Notes: a model not told the origin generated them from the sequence alone. 64,000 nt of DNA from Clostridiales bacterium (GCA_029010495.1 JAQXKO010000021.1:1-64000); one strand, 5' to 3'; counted from the stretch's first letter, positions 45,646 to 54,772 are shown. Made by a program: numbers and translations.

Positions 45646-46596
45646 TTAAGTAAAATATACTATTTTCTCATCCGGCTCATGACCAGGTGTAAGCTCACTT
45701 GCATAAAGAACAGGTCCTTTGCCCCTGTATTCTCTTACAAACTCTATCTTAACCTTGGCTGTAACATAATACCAGCCTCTGTTAAGATAATCAGTTGTTT
45801 TTTTACCTGAAGGTACTTTACTCATAAATCCGATAAATGCAAGGTCCTCTGCGCAGCAGTTCATTGCCATACGTCCCGGTATAAAGCAATTCTTCGGCAT
45901 TTTATCATTATAAAACATCATACCGTTGAATTTTACGGTCTTGTCCTTATACTTTTCAGGATGATCCATGGCATCCAGATACCATAAGCCGAAGTCATCA
46001 TCTTCAATTACTATTTCATCGGCATTAACATCAAACGGAAGCTCCTCTTCAACCTCACTGTCATCTACTCCGTCAAGAGTTTCATATATAATCTGAGCCT
46101 GACGGTTAAGCGGTTTAATAGAACGTCTTATTTTAAGCTTGTCGGTTGATTCATCTACCCTGTTACAAACGATAACATCGGAGTATTTTACATTTTCCGC
46201 AAAAAATGAACGCATATTATCATAATATGTCTGATAAGTAGTAGCATCAATAAGTGTTACTATCTGGGCCATCGCCCAATTATCAGGAAATGAAAGATCA
46301 AGAAAATCCTCTGTTTTCCACATACCGTTATACTCAACGAGAATCATATTGGGATTATAATATGAGTCAAGCTGCTTTAAAAAATCAGGTGTAAGCTGTT
46401 CAAGCTTTTCGACGGGAAGGATAGACACATTTCGCTTTATGAGATTAACCTCATCAAATTCTTCCTCACCTTCTTCACACATGAGAATAAGAACATTACC
46501 TGCATTGGCAAACTGAGGTTCTTTCATTGTCTCATTAATAAAGGTTGTTTTACCACTTTCAAGAAAGCCATTTATTAAAAATACGGGTGTTTCCAT
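45646..46596 (-). CDS. CobW/COG0523 P-loop GTPase fused to a YcgQ-like domain
   Basis: I start at 46596 (316 residues, METPVF), with GGAGG upstream. The first 160 residues are a G3E GTPase: INGFLESGKTTFI (Walker A), ILVEYNGMW (Walker B region, with the usual EPSG altered) and VCNRVDES (guanine-binding). The CxCC metal motif of the family is missing. The C-terminal domain, FNGMMFYNDKMPKNCFIPGRMAMNCCAEDLAFIGF, resembles the YcgQ/TIGR03943-type domain with its paired cysteines. YcgQ partners a permease in Bacillus. The function is unclear; metal or thiol chemistry is likely. Confidence 0.75.
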   Translation of the reverse strand: METPVFLINGFLESGKTTFINETMKEPQFANAGNVLILMCEEGEEEFDEVNLIKRNVSILPVEKLEQLTPDFLKQLDSYYNPNMILVEYNGMWKTEDFLDLSFPDNWAMAQIVTLIDATTYQTYYDNMRSFFAENVKYSDVIVCNRVDESTDKLKIRRSIKPLNRQAQIIYETLDGVDDSEVEEELPFDVNADEIVIEDDDFGLWYLDAMDHPEKYKDKTVKFNGMMFYNDKMPKNCFIPGRMAMNCCAEDLAFIGFMSKVPSGKKTTDYLNRGWYYVTAKVKIEFVREYRGKGPVLYASELTPGHEPDEKIVYFT

Positions 46597-46617
46597 ATTT
46601 CCTCCGTTCATAAATAA

Positions 46618-47874
46618 TTAAACTCCGAAAAGTTCTGAAATCTCATCTTCTTTTAGCTTGCTTCCGATTACACAGATACGGCCGGTAACATCACTTGCGC
46701 CCTCACGTATCTCATATTCACCCGGTGTCAGATCAAAGTGGAGCCATGCACCTGTCGTACCCGGCACAATACCCTTAGCACGAAGTACAAGTCCGTAGTC
46801 ATCAGATTCTGATAGCTTTTCAAGAATACCTTCAAGTGCATCTTTTTCAAACTTTTTAGGTGTTTCTTTTCCCCAGCTTGTAAATACCTCGTCAGCATGG
46901 TGATGATGATGCTCATGCCCGTGTCCGCAGCAGCACTCCTCATCTTCATCATGGTGGTGGTGATGATGCTCATGCTCGTGTCCGCAGCAGCACTCCTCAT
47001 CCTCATCATGGTGGTGATGATGCTCATGTTCGTGTCCGCAGCAGCACTCCTCATCTTCATCATGGTGGTGGTGATGCTCATGCTCGTGTCCGCAGCAGCA
47101 CTCCTCATCCTCATCATGGTGGTGGTGATGCTCATGCTCGTGTCCGCAGCAACACTCTTCATCTTCATCATGGTGGTGGTGATGCTCATGCTCATGTCCG
47201 CAGCAACACTCTTCATCTTCATCATGGTGGTGATGATGTGAAGCCTTTTTTGCTTCGGCTAATAAATCTTCCTCAAAAGTCGAATAATTCTCCATTGCCT
47301 CTATCATCTGCATTCCGGATATCTCATCCCATGGAGTCGTAATCACGGTAGCTTTATCATTAAGCTCTTTGATTAATGATACAGCCTGCTCCAGTTTTGT
47401 CTGAGAGACATTTTGTGTACGGCTTAAAATTACTGTCTTTGCATATTCAACCTGATTGTTAAAAAATTCACCGAAATTTTTTAAATACATCCTGCATTTT
47501 CCGCAGTCAACTACAGTAGTAAAGCTGTTTAATACTATTTTGTCATTTTTAATATCTTCCACAGCCTTAATTACATCAGATAACTTACCCACTCCGCTTG
47601 GTTCAATAATGATTCTGTCAGGGTCATATTTTTCGATAACCTCTGATAATGCCTTGCCGAAATCACCTACAAGCGTGCAGCAGATACATCCGGAATTCAT
47701 TTCAGTAACCTGAATTCCGGATTCTTTGAGAAAACCGCCGTCAATTCCGATTTCTCCAAATTCATTCTCAATAAGAACTACCTTATCACCATAATTTCCC
47801 TCGGATAAGAGCTTTTTAATAAGTGTTGTCTTGCCGGCACCAAGGAATCCGGAAATAATATCAACCTTTGTCAT
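46618..47874 (-). CDS. CobW/COG0523 (YciC-like) GTPase with His/Cys-rich repeat insert
   Basis: A 418-residue zinc/cobalt-type metallochaperone GTPase: Walker A GFLGAGKT (9-16), CICC metal motif (63-66), IIIEPSGVGK (Walker B), and a C-terminal CobW domain (LVLRAKGIVPGTTGAWLHFDLTPGEYEI). Between residues about 211 and 323 lies a metal-binding insert of six 18-residue repeats HHHHHDEDEECCCGHEHE, with 48 His and 18 Cys in all. His stretches are common in this family; Cys triplets repeated this often are less so. It is the first gene of the operon, behind a palindromic operator. Confidence 0.92.
   Translation of the reverse strand: MTKVDIISGFLGAGKTTLIKKLLSEGNYGDKVVLIENEFGEIGIDGGFLKESGIQVTEMNSGCICCTLVGDFGKALSEVIEKYDPDRIIIEPSGVGKLSDVIKAVEDIKNDKIVLNSFTTVVDCGKCRMYLKNFGEFFNNQVEYAKTVILSRTQNVSQTKLEQAVSLIKELNDKATVITTPWDEISGMQMIEAMENYSTFEEDLLAEAKKASHHHHHDEDEECCCGHEHEHHHHHDEDEECCCGHEHEHHHHHDEDEECCCGHEHEHHHHHDEDEECCCGHEHEHHHHHDEDEECCCGHEHEHHHHHHDEDEECCCGHGHEHHHHHADEVFTSWGKETPKKFEKDALEGILEKLSESDDYGLVLRAKGIVPGTTGAWLHFDLTPGEYEIREGASDVTGRICVIGSKLKEDEISELFGV
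46906..47242. repeat. Six tandem 54-bp coding repeats (His/Cys-rich)
   Basis: A tandem repeat of 54 bp, one copy 57 bp with an additional His codon, encoding HHHHHDEDEECCCGHEHE. The Cys-block (ccgcagcagcactc on the plus strand) recurs at intervals of 57, 54, 54, 54 and 54 bp. Synonymous differences separate copies, so the array is not a recent assembly artefact. Copy number is likely to vary between strains. Confidence 0.95.
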
Positions 47875-47898
47875 AATACGCCTCCAAATTATTTATTT

Positions 47899-47918
47899 CA
47901 TCTGATAATTATCAGATG
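47899..47918. promoter_or_regulatory. Palindromic operator of the CobW operon
   Basis: CATCTGATAATTATCAGATG, a 20-bp perfect palindrome (one more T/A pair on each side). It covers the predicted start of transcription. The core TGATAATTATCA resembles Fur-family (Fur, Zur, PerR) boxes but with a shorter spacing than the 7-1-7 form, so the regulator is not certain. No T run follows, so it is not a terminator of dut. Confidence 0.7.
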
Positions 47919-47925
47919 ACTGTAT

Positions 47926-47954
47926 ATTATATTAATTAGTACCTGTACTGCCAA
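47926..47954 (-). promoter_or_regulatory. Promoter of the CobW operon, within the end of dut
   Basis: TTGGCA (47949-47954), 17-bp spacer, TATAAT (47926-47931) on the minus strand; the -35 lies in the last codons of dut. Start near 47919, at the edge of the palindrome. Confidence 0.65.
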
Positions 47955-48366
47955 ACCCGCCTCTCGAAACATCACTCAATTTAGTAACCGTTTCAAATTC
48001 AATCCGGGGCTGGTTTTTCATAATCCTGAACTGACAAATTCTGTCATTTATTGATATTTTCGTATCACGAAGAGCAATTGCAGGAAATTTCCACACATCC
48101 TCGTCACCACAATAACTTCCGTCAATAATACCCATTGAATTTGCCTGGATAATGCCGAAATTTTTAAAGGTAGAACTACGCGGACAAACATGCGCCTCAT
48201 AGCCATTAGGAAGCTTCATTGCAACACCAAGGCTTATAAGCTTAAACTCTCCTGCCTTAAGTTCAACCTCCTCTGCGGCACGCAAATCGATCCAGTCGCT
48301 TTTACCGTCAATGTATTCCAGCTTCTTTATCTCATCATTAAAATACTTTATCTTAATAGTCTCCAT
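47932..48366 (-). CDS. dut: dUTP diphosphatase
   Basis: A 144-residue dUTPase with motifs in order: DLRAAEEV (motif 1), [11 protein letters not shown] (2), [14 protein letters not shown] (3; the canonical GxIDxxYxGxI here has Cys and Asp-Glu), RICQFRIM (4) and RGGFGSTG (5). It hydrolyses dUTP to dUMP and keeps uracil out of DNA. The operator and promoter of the CobW operon overlap its 3' end. Its upstream neighbour is the M18 aminopeptidase, 65 bp away. Confidence 0.92.
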   Translation of the reverse strand: METIKIKYFNDEIKKLEYIDGKSDWIDLRAAEEVELKAGEFKLISLGVAMKLPNGYEAHVCPRSSTFKNFGIIQANSMGIIDGSYCGDEDVWKFPAIALRDTKISINDRICQFRIMKNQPRIEFETVTKLSDVSRGGFGSTGTN

Positions 48367-48431
48367 AATGACCTCTCTTTATTAAGTAAAAATCTGTTAA
48401 TTCATTAATCTGATAAATATTGGGGCCGGCT

Positions 48432-49811
48432 TTATACAAATTCCTTAAGGAAAGCACCATAGCTAAGAAATGTTTCATAAATATCAATCTTGCTTGTTAC
48501 CTCCCACGGAGCATGCATATTTTGAACTGCAACGCCTGAATCAATTACATTCATACCATAATTTCCCATGATATAAGCAATAGTACCGCCGCCGCCTGCA
48601 TCAACCTTTCCGAGCTCTGCGGTCTGATAAGTAATATCATATTTATCCAATGCTGCCCTTAGTCTGGCAATATATTCAGGGTTTGCATCATTGCTGCCGG
48701 ATTTACCTCGTGATCCTGTATATTTGTTAAAGCAGTTACCGTATCCGAAGTAAGCGCAGTTTTTCTTATCAAATACATCCGGATAATTTGGATCATAAGC
48801 TGCGCTGACATCAGACGAAAGCATATATGAACCGGACATTGCCCTTCTGACATAAATATCATTATAATTTCCCATCTTATATATGATTTCTGCCACAACA
48901 TCCTCAAAGAATCTGGAATGCATTCCTGTCGCACCTACACTTCCGATTTCCTCTTTGTCAACAAGAAGGCAGACACTTGTCCTTTCAGGCTCCGAAATTT
49001 CAAATAAAGCCTTATAGGAGGTGTATGCACACACTCTGTCGTCCTGGCCGTAACCTATAATCATGGAACGGTCAATACCATAATCTCTTGCAGGTCCTGC
49101 CGGAACAATCTCGAGCTCGCAGGATATAAAATCACGCTCCGTCAGTCCGTAAAGCTTTTCAAGAATACCGAGAACATTAAGCTTTACCGAATTCTTTTCT
49201 TCGTCATTCAAAGGCATGCTTCCGACAGTTACATCAAGTGCTTCACCCTCAACAACCCTGGCTCCGCTTTTTTCAAGCTGCTTTGCCCCCAGATGAATAA
49301 GAAGGTCTGAAATACCGACAACAGGATCTCCTTCATTATCTCCGATATTTACTTTAACTACTTCTCCGTCCTTCTTACAGATTACGCCGTGAATGGCCAT
49401 CGGCGTTGATACCCACTGATATTTTTTAATTCCGCCGTAATAATGTGTATCAAGAAGAGCAAGCTCATTATCCTCGTATAAGGGATTCTGCTTAATGTCA
49501 AGTCTGGGAGAATCAATATGTGCTCCAAGAATATTCATTCCCTCGCTAAGCGGCTTCTTTCCGATAACGAACAAAGCTAAGGCCTTGCCCATTTTATTGT
49601 AATAAAGCTTATCGCCCGGAACAATTCTGTCTACATCATCAATATTTCTATAGCCCAGTTTTACTGCCTCAGCTATCACAGTATCCACACATTCCCGTTC
49701 TGTTTTGTTTTCGGATATAAATTTCATATATCCGTCGCAAAAATCAAATACTTTTCTTTTACCGTCCTCATCATATTTTAGCCATGCATTTTTCTGTTCA
49801 AATACTCCCAT
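48432..49811 (-). CDS. M18-family aminopeptidase
   Basis: A 459-residue dodecameric zinc aminopeptidase: GAHIDSPRLDIK (first metal His/Asp), LLVDKEEIGSVGATGMHSRFFE (catalytic Glu), SSDVSAAYDPNYPD (bridging Asp) and MHAPWEVTSKID (last metal His). Length and motifs match bacterial aminopeptidase 1 (M18). Cytosolic peptide turnover; cleavage preference not predictable. Spaced about 70 bp from dut and about 110 bp from purB, with a terminator in the latter gap, so it probably has its own promoter. Confidence 0.93.
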   Translation of the reverse strand: MGVFEQKNAWLKYDEDGKRKVFDFCDGYMKFISENKTERECVDTVIAEAVKLGYRNIDDVDRIVPGDKLYYNKMGKALALFVIGKKPLSEGMNILGAHIDSPRLDIKQNPLYEDNELALLDTHYYGGIKKYQWVSTPMAIHGVICKKDGEVVKVNIGDNEGDPVVGISDLLIHLGAKQLEKSGARVVEGEALDVTVGSMPLNDEEKNSVKLNVLGILEKLYGLTERDFISCELEIVPAGPARDYGIDRSMIIGYGQDDRVCAYTSYKALFEISEPERTSVCLLVDKEEIGSVGATGMHSRFFEDVVAEIIYKMGNYNDIYVRRAMSGSYMLSSDVSAAYDPNYPDVFDKKNCAYFGYGNCFNKYTGSRGKSGSNDANPEYIARLRAALDKYDITYQTAELGKVDAGGGGTIAYIMGNYGMNVIDSGVAVQNMHAPWEVTSKIDIYETFLSYGAFLKEFV

Positions 49812-49880
49812 ATAATCCTCTTTTCCGTTCTATCAAGAATAGATTTAATTAAAATATACGTCAACTGTTAATTACGCCAA

Positions 49881-49909
49881 AAAGCGTGACAGTATAAGCC
49901 ACGCTTTTG
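49881..49909 (-). terminator. Terminator after purB
   Basis: AAAAGCGTG (49881-49889) pairs with CACGCTTTT (49901-49909), 11-nt loop, TTTTT on the minus strand. Confidence 0.8.
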
Positions 49910-49919
49910 TCGGTAATTA

Positions 49920-51353
49920 TTAAACGTTGATTTCTGCTGAAAGACCAAGACTTTCACTGTTTTCTTCAATAACAGGCATGATGACATCCCTGATGAATTC
50001 TCTTGTCTGCTCCGGAGCCCTGCCGACATATTTAGCCGGATCCATGCTCTTCTTAAGGTCTTCCAGTGAAAGACCTAAGGACTCATCTGCCGCAATAAGC
50101 TCAAGAAGGTTATTTTCAAGACCCTTCTGCTTAACATTGGCACCCGCCTGCATGGAAAGTGTTCGAATCTGCTCATGAAGCTCCTGACGGTTACCGCCTG
50201 CTTTAACTGCGTCCATCATAATATTTTCTGTTGCCATGAAAGGAAGCTCACTCATAAGTCTCTTGTAAATTACCTTATCATATACAACCAGACCGTCAAC
50301 AACATTCATATACAAATCAAGAATTCCGTCTATTGCAAGGAATGCCTCAGGAACTGATAAACGCTTATTTGCAGAGTCATCAAGAGTTCTCTCAAACCAT
50401 TGTGTTGCACTTGTAAAATAAGTATTTAACAAATCACACATAACATACCTTGATAATGAAGCAATTCTCTCACTTCTCATAGGATTACGCTTATAAGCCA
50501 TTGCCGAAGAACCTATCTGATTCTTTTCAAAAGGCTCCTCAATTTCTTTAAGATGCTGTAAAAGTCTTATATCATTTGAAAACTTTGTAGCACTTGCCGC
50601 AATACCTGCAAGGACATTCAATACTCTTGAATCAACCTTACGTGTATATGTCTGGCCTGATACAGGAATACATGACTTGAAGCCCATCTTCTCGGCGATA
50701 CGCTTCTCAAGCTCTTTAATCTTATCGTGGTCACCGTCAAAAAGCTCCATGAAGCTTGCCTGTGTACCTGTAGTACCCTTACTGCCAAGAAGCTGCAGAC
50801 TGTCGATAACATAGCATAAATCATCATAATCAAGCTTTAATTCCATAAGCCAGAGCGAAGCTCTCTTTCCGACTGTGGTTGGCTGGGCAGGCTGGAAATG
50901 TGTAAATGCAAGAGTAGGAAGATCTGCATATTTAAGTGCAAACTCCGATAACTTACTCATAACATTTACAAGCTTCTTTTTAACAAGCTTTAAGCCTTCT
51001 GCCATTATTATAATGTCTGTATTATCACCGACATAACAACTTGTAGCACCGAGATGAATAATTCCGGCTGCCTTCGGACATTGAAGACCGTATGCATATA
51101 CATGACTCATAACATCATGTCTGACAAGCTTTTCTCTTGCCTTTGCATCATCATAATTAATTTCGTCAGCATGAGCCTTAAGCTCATCAATCTGTTCCTG
51201 TGTTATATTTAATCCGAGCTCCATCTCTGATTCTGCAAGAGCTATCCAGAGCTTTCTCCATGTTCTGAACTTCATGTCAGGAGAGAAAATATACTGCATT
51301 TCCTTACTTGCATATCTTTCTGAAAGTGGGCTGACATATCTGTCTGTACTCAT
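49920..51353 (-). CDS. purB: Adenylosuccinate lyase
   Basis: I start at 51353 (477 residues, MSTDRYVSPLSERY) with CGGAGG upstream. Superfamily signature QIGSSAMAYKRNPMRSE carries the catalytic Ser, and HLGATSCYVGDN and TAFTHFQPAQPTT-like LAFTHFQPAQPTTVGKR complete the active site. It acts twice in purine synthesis (SAICAR to AICAR, adenylosuccinate to AMP). The GTQASFMELF and length match the PurB subgroup found in Clostridia and animals. Followed by a terminator. Confidence 0.94.
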   Translation of the reverse strand: MSTDRYVSPLSERYASKEMQYIFSPDMKFRTWRKLWIALAESEMELGLNITQEQIDELKAHADEINYDDAKAREKLVRHDVMSHVYAYGLQCPKAAGIIHLGATSCYVGDNTDIIIMAEGLKLVKKKLVNVMSKLSEFALKYADLPTLAFTHFQPAQPTTVGKRASLWLMELKLDYDDLCYVIDSLQLLGSKGTTGTQASFMELFDGDHDKIKELEKRIAEKMGFKSCIPVSGQTYTRKVDSRVLNVLAGIAASATKFSNDIRLLQHLKEIEEPFEKNQIGSSAMAYKRNPMRSERIASLSRYVMCDLLNTYFTSATQWFERTLDDSANKRLSVPEAFLAIDGILDLYMNVVDGLVVYDKVIYKRLMSELPFMATENIMMDAVKAGGNRQELHEQIRTLSMQAGANVKQKGLENNLLELIAADESLGLSLEDLKKSMDPAKYVGRAPEQTREFIRDVIMPVIEENSESLGLSAEINV

Positions 51354-51411
51354 AATATTCCTCCGTTTTTTAAAAATATTTATATTCACCTTATGAATTG
51401 TACCACAAAGC

Positions 51412-52290
51412 TTACTTTTTAGCCATAATTAATATGTTTTTTAATTCCTCAACGGTAAATTCATAATTGGCATTGCAAAAATGACAATTTACATTTATAG
51501 GCTTATTATCATCAATCATTTCCTTTAACTCTTTTGTGCCTATACTGACAAGGCCCTTTGTAAAACGCTCCTTTGAACAATTGCACGCAAACTTGGCAGG
51601 AATCGTATCGGTGATAGTAAGGTCCATATCTCCGAGTACCGCTTCAAGCATCTGCTCCGGATTCATGCCGGAATCAAGCATTGAAGTTACAGAACTGATC
51701 TTTTTTATATTATCCTCAAGCTTATCAATCGTCTCTTCATCTGCAAATGGCATAAGCTGAATGATAAAGCCGCCGGCCTGCTTTACGGAGTAATCCTTAT
51801 CGACTAAAACGCCAAGACCGACACAGCTGGGAATCTGTTCGCTTGTTGCAAAATAATATGTCAAATCCTCTGCCACTTCGCCTGTCTGAAGTATTGTCTG
51901 TCCGACATAAGGCTCTTTAAGTCCGAGATCCTTAATTACACTCAATATGCCGGCACCAAAGGCATTACCTACATCAAGCTTTCCGTCCGGCCTGAGAGGA
52001 ATATTGACATCGGGATTATTAACATAACCCTTAATTTCACCTTTAGAATTGGCTGTCACAAGTGCTCCGCGGGCAGGCCCCTCTCCCTGAATTCTGAGTG
52101 TTATCAGCTCATCTTCTCCCTTCAGCATGGTGCCCATCATAAGACCGCCTGCCATAAGCCTTCCCAGAGCAGCAGTTGTAACAGGAGTCGTATTATGAAC
52201 TCTTCTTGCATACTCCGTTAATTCTTTTGTTGTACATGCAAAGGCCCTTATCCTGTCTCCGGCCGCCATTGCCCTGACTATATAATCCAT
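51412..52290 (-). CDS. hslO: Redox-regulated chaperone Hsp33
   Basis: A 292-residue Hsp33: core domain start DYIVRAMAAGDRIRAFACTTKELTEYARRVHNTTPVT..., GEGPARGALVTANSKGEIKGYV, and the C-terminal redox switch FACNCSKERF and NCHFCNANYEF (CxC and CxxC) that holds zinc in the reduced, inactive form. Protects proteins against oxidative unfolding. It follows the methyltransferase by 15 bp. Confidence 0.95.
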   Translation of the reverse strand: MDYIVRAMAAGDRIRAFACTTKELTEYARRVHNTTPVTTAALGRLMAGGLMMGTMLKGEDELITLRIQGEGPARGALVTANSKGEIKGYVNNPDVNIPLRPDGKLDVGNAFGAGILSVIKDLGLKEPYVGQTILQTGEVAEDLTYYFATSEQIPSCVGLGVLVDKDYSVKQAGGFIIQLMPFADEETIDKLEDNIKKISSVTSMLDSGMNPEQMLEAVLGDMDLTITDTIPAKFACNCSKERFTKGLVSIGTKELKEMIDDNKPINVNCHFCNANYEFTVEELKNILIMAKK

Positions 52291-52305
52291 TTTATTTTTC
52301 CTTTA

Positions 52306-53124
52306 TTACAAATAAGTTTTGCCGGGCTGATAACCCTCCCTTGCGACAAAATAAATTCTTTCTGAATCGTCGCGTGGCTTATTTTGAGTGAAAGCATCAT
52401 ATACTGCCGTAAGCTTCATGCCTGCTTCTTCTATTGCCTTTATAATCTCATCAATAGTATAGCATTTCTGAACATGATGCTCTTTTATCTCATAATAGGT
52501 ATCATCATCACCATACACATCAATAGTAATATCATAGGCATTTTCGTGCCTTTCTTCATCATACGTATTGTCCCATATAAGGACTCCCTCTTCACGTTCC
52601 TGTCGGTAATGATTATTTGAAAGTATATTTTTATAAAAATACTCCGTTTTTAAGTCAAATATAAATACACCGTTTCTGTCGAGATAATTATTTACATTTT
52701 TAAAAACACTTACAAGCTCTTCATATTCGGTTATATAATTTATGGAATCACATACACTGATAAATGCAGCTGCTGTGCCGTATAGCTCAAAGCTTCTCAT
52801 GTCCTGCAAAAGATATATGATATTATTATTTAATTCTTCATATTCTCCGTCAAAATCACCTTCCTCGGAATAATCTGAATCATCATACATCTTATCCCCG
52901 GCCTGCATAAGCATTTCTTCCGAATTATCAATGCCTATCATGTCATAACCAAGCTTATGAAGTCTGCCTGTAATCTCGCCGGTGCCGCAGCCGAGCTCAC
53001 ATACGATTCCATCATTTACTCCGTTATTTTTAAGAAGCAAATGAATATAATCTGCCCATTCATCATACGGAATATCATCCATGAACAGGTCATAATAATA
53101 TGCAAAATCCTTATAAATACCCAT
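52306..53124 (-). CDS. Class I SAM-dependent methyltransferase
   Basis: A 272-residue methyltransferase with motif I VCELGCGTGEITGRLHKLGYDMIGIDNSEEML and the YDLFMDDIPYDEWADYIHLLL start seen in small-molecule or protein methyltransferases of Firmicutes. The inserted acidic stretch DSDYSEEGDFDGEYEELNN is unusual. The substrate is unknown. Sits 6 bp after the xylB stop and 15 bp before hslO, on a likely common transcript. Confidence 0.85.
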   Translation of the reverse strand: MGIYKDFAYYYDLFMDDIPYDEWADYIHLLLKNNGVNDGIVCELGCGTGEITGRLHKLGYDMIGIDNSEEMLMQAGDKMYDDSDYSEEGDFDGEYEELNNNIIYLLQDMRSFELYGTAAAFISVCDSINYITEYEELVSVFKNVNNYLDRNGVFIFDLKTEYFYKNILSNNHYRQEREEGVLIWDNTYDEERHENAYDITIDVYGDDDTYYEIKEHHVQKCYTIDEIIKAIEEAGMKLTAVYDAFTQNKPRDDSERIYFVAREGYQPGKTYL

Positions 53125-53130
53125 CAGCGC

Positions 53131-54609
53131 CTACTCTGTCTCAACTATTTTATCAAACACAGGCACAAGTGCAGGATAAATCGACTTAAATACCTGATAT
53201 CTCTTTTCATATTTTTCAACAAGAACCGAATCAGGTTCGATGGTATCTGTAACATAGATAAACTTATCTGCGGCAGCCTGTACATTTTCATATACACCGC
53301 AGCCTACTGCAGCAAGAATTGCAGCACCATAGCCCGGACCCTCTTCGCAGTTAATCCTGTCAACACTGACATTCATTACATTTGCAAGAATTCTGCACCA
53401 TAAAGGACTCTTTGCTCCGCCTCCCAATACACGTATACGTGATATTTCAATTCCAAGGCTTCTTGCTATCTCAATTGAATCCCTGAGTGCATAACTGACA
53501 CCCTCAAGAACTGCAAGCGTCATATCTGCTCTTGATGTATTAAGTGAAAGACCTGCAAAAACGCCTCTTGCATTAGCATTGTTGTGAGGAGTTCTCTCGC
53601 CCATAAGATAAGGGAGATAATATACTGAATTCTCACCCAGTTTTTCAATTTTACTCTGCTCGCCGGCATAATCCTTAGTACCGATTATTTCATCCATCCA
53701 CCATTTGTTTGATGAAGCAGCACTGAGCATACAGCCAAGGAAATGATACTTTCCGTCAGCATGTGCAAATGTATGCATTGTATTATTTGGATCTACTGCA
53801 TAATCATTTGTTGAAATAAATACAGTACCGCTTGTACCAAGGCTTACGCTGCACATACCGTGTCCGAGTGTACCGGTACCTACTGCTCCGGCAGCATTAT
53901 CTCCTGCACCGGCAACAATTAATACATCTTTTGACAGTCCAAGCTCTTCTGCTACTGAAGGCAAAATATTACCGACTGCCTCATAGCTTTCAAATATTTT
54001 TGCAAGCATTGATGATTTGATACCCGTAAGCTCACACATTTCCTCAGACCAGCATTTATTTTTAACATCAAACAAAAGCATACCCGAAGCATCGGACACA
54101 TCAGTACAGTGAACGCCTGACAGCCTGTATGCAAGATAATCCTTAGGAAGCATTATTTTTGAAATTTTACCGAATATTTCAGGTTCGTTGTTCTTAAGCC
54201 ATAAAAGCTTCGGTGCGGTAAAACCCGTAAAAGCCATATTGCCCGTAAGCTCAGATATTTTTTCTCTGCCGATTGTCTTGTTATAATAATCGCACTCTTT
54301 TCCCGTACGTCCGTCATTCCATAAAATAGCAGGTCTTAACACGTTATCATCTTCATCAAGAATCACAAGTCCGTGCATCTGACCGCCAAAGCTGATTCCC
54401 CTGATATCATCCTTATTTATATCCTTTGTCAGCTCCTCCATACCCGTTACAAAGCCGTTCCACCAGTCCGCGGGATTCTGTTCACTCCAGCCTGTCTTCG
54501 GGAAATAAAGAGGATATTCTCTTGAAGCAATTTTTATTATGTTACCGTTTTCATCCATTAAAACAAGCTTAACCGATGATGTTCCCAAATCTACACCGAC
54601 AAATAACAT
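53131..54609 (-). CDS. xylB: Xylulokinase
   Basis: I start at 54609 (492 residues, MLFVGVDLGTSSVK), behind AGGAGG. FGGY-family kinase: phosphate-1 motif GVDLGTSSVKLVLMDENG, GWSEQNPADWW, SGGMQHGLV-type FGGQMHGLVILDE, GAGDNAAGAVGTG, and RVLGGGAKSPLWCRILANVM near the C-terminus. It phosphorylates D-xylulose for entry to the pentose phosphate pathway. No xylose isomerase or transporter lies near. Confidence 0.9.
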   Translation of the reverse strand: MLFVGVDLGTSSVKLVLMDENGNIIKIASREYPLYFPKTGWSEQNPADWWNGFVTGMEELTKDINKDDIRGISFGGQMHGLVILDEDDNVLRPAILWNDGRTGKECDYYNKTIGREKISELTGNMAFTGFTAPKLLWLKNNEPEIFGKISKIMLPKDYLAYRLSGVHCTDVSDASGMLLFDVKNKCWSEEMCELTGIKSSMLAKIFESYEAVGNILPSVAEELGLSKDVLIVAGAGDNAAGAVGTGTLGHGMCSVSLGTSGTVFISTNDYAVDPNNTMHTFAHADGKYHFLGCMLSAASSNKWWMDEIIGTKDYAGEQSKIEKLGENSVYYLPYLMGERTPHNNANARGVFAGLSLNTSRADMTLAVLEGVSYALRDSIEIARSLGIEISRIRVLGGGAKSPLWCRILANVMNVSVDRINCEEGPGYGAAILAAVGCGVYENVQAAADKFIYVTDTIEPDSVLVEKYEKRYQVFKSIYPALVPVFDKIVETE

Positions 54610-54671
54610 TTTAATCCTCCTGTAAATAAAACAATTATTATATACAATTATAAACAAATATACATATAATT

Positions 54672-54695
54672 AAAAGGCCGAGTTACCAGCCTTTT
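54672..54695 (-). terminator. Terminator after the lipid kinase gene
   Basis: AAAAGGC (54672-54678) pairs with GCCTTTT (54689-54695), 10-nt loop, T-rich tail on the minus strand. Confidence 0.7.
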
Positions 54696-54772
54696 ATTTA
54701 CATTTTCAAACATATTTACTATATCAAAAATTCTGTTATAAATCAACAAAATATTGACAGTAAATATATTTG

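Noticed and set aside
46906-47242. Regular 54-bp repeats that could suggest a CRISPR-like array, with long frames on the opposite strand
   Set aside because: The repeats are contiguous, without unique spacers, and encode the His/Cys insert of a clear CobW protein. The opposite-strand frames are Met/Val-rich shadows of His codons.
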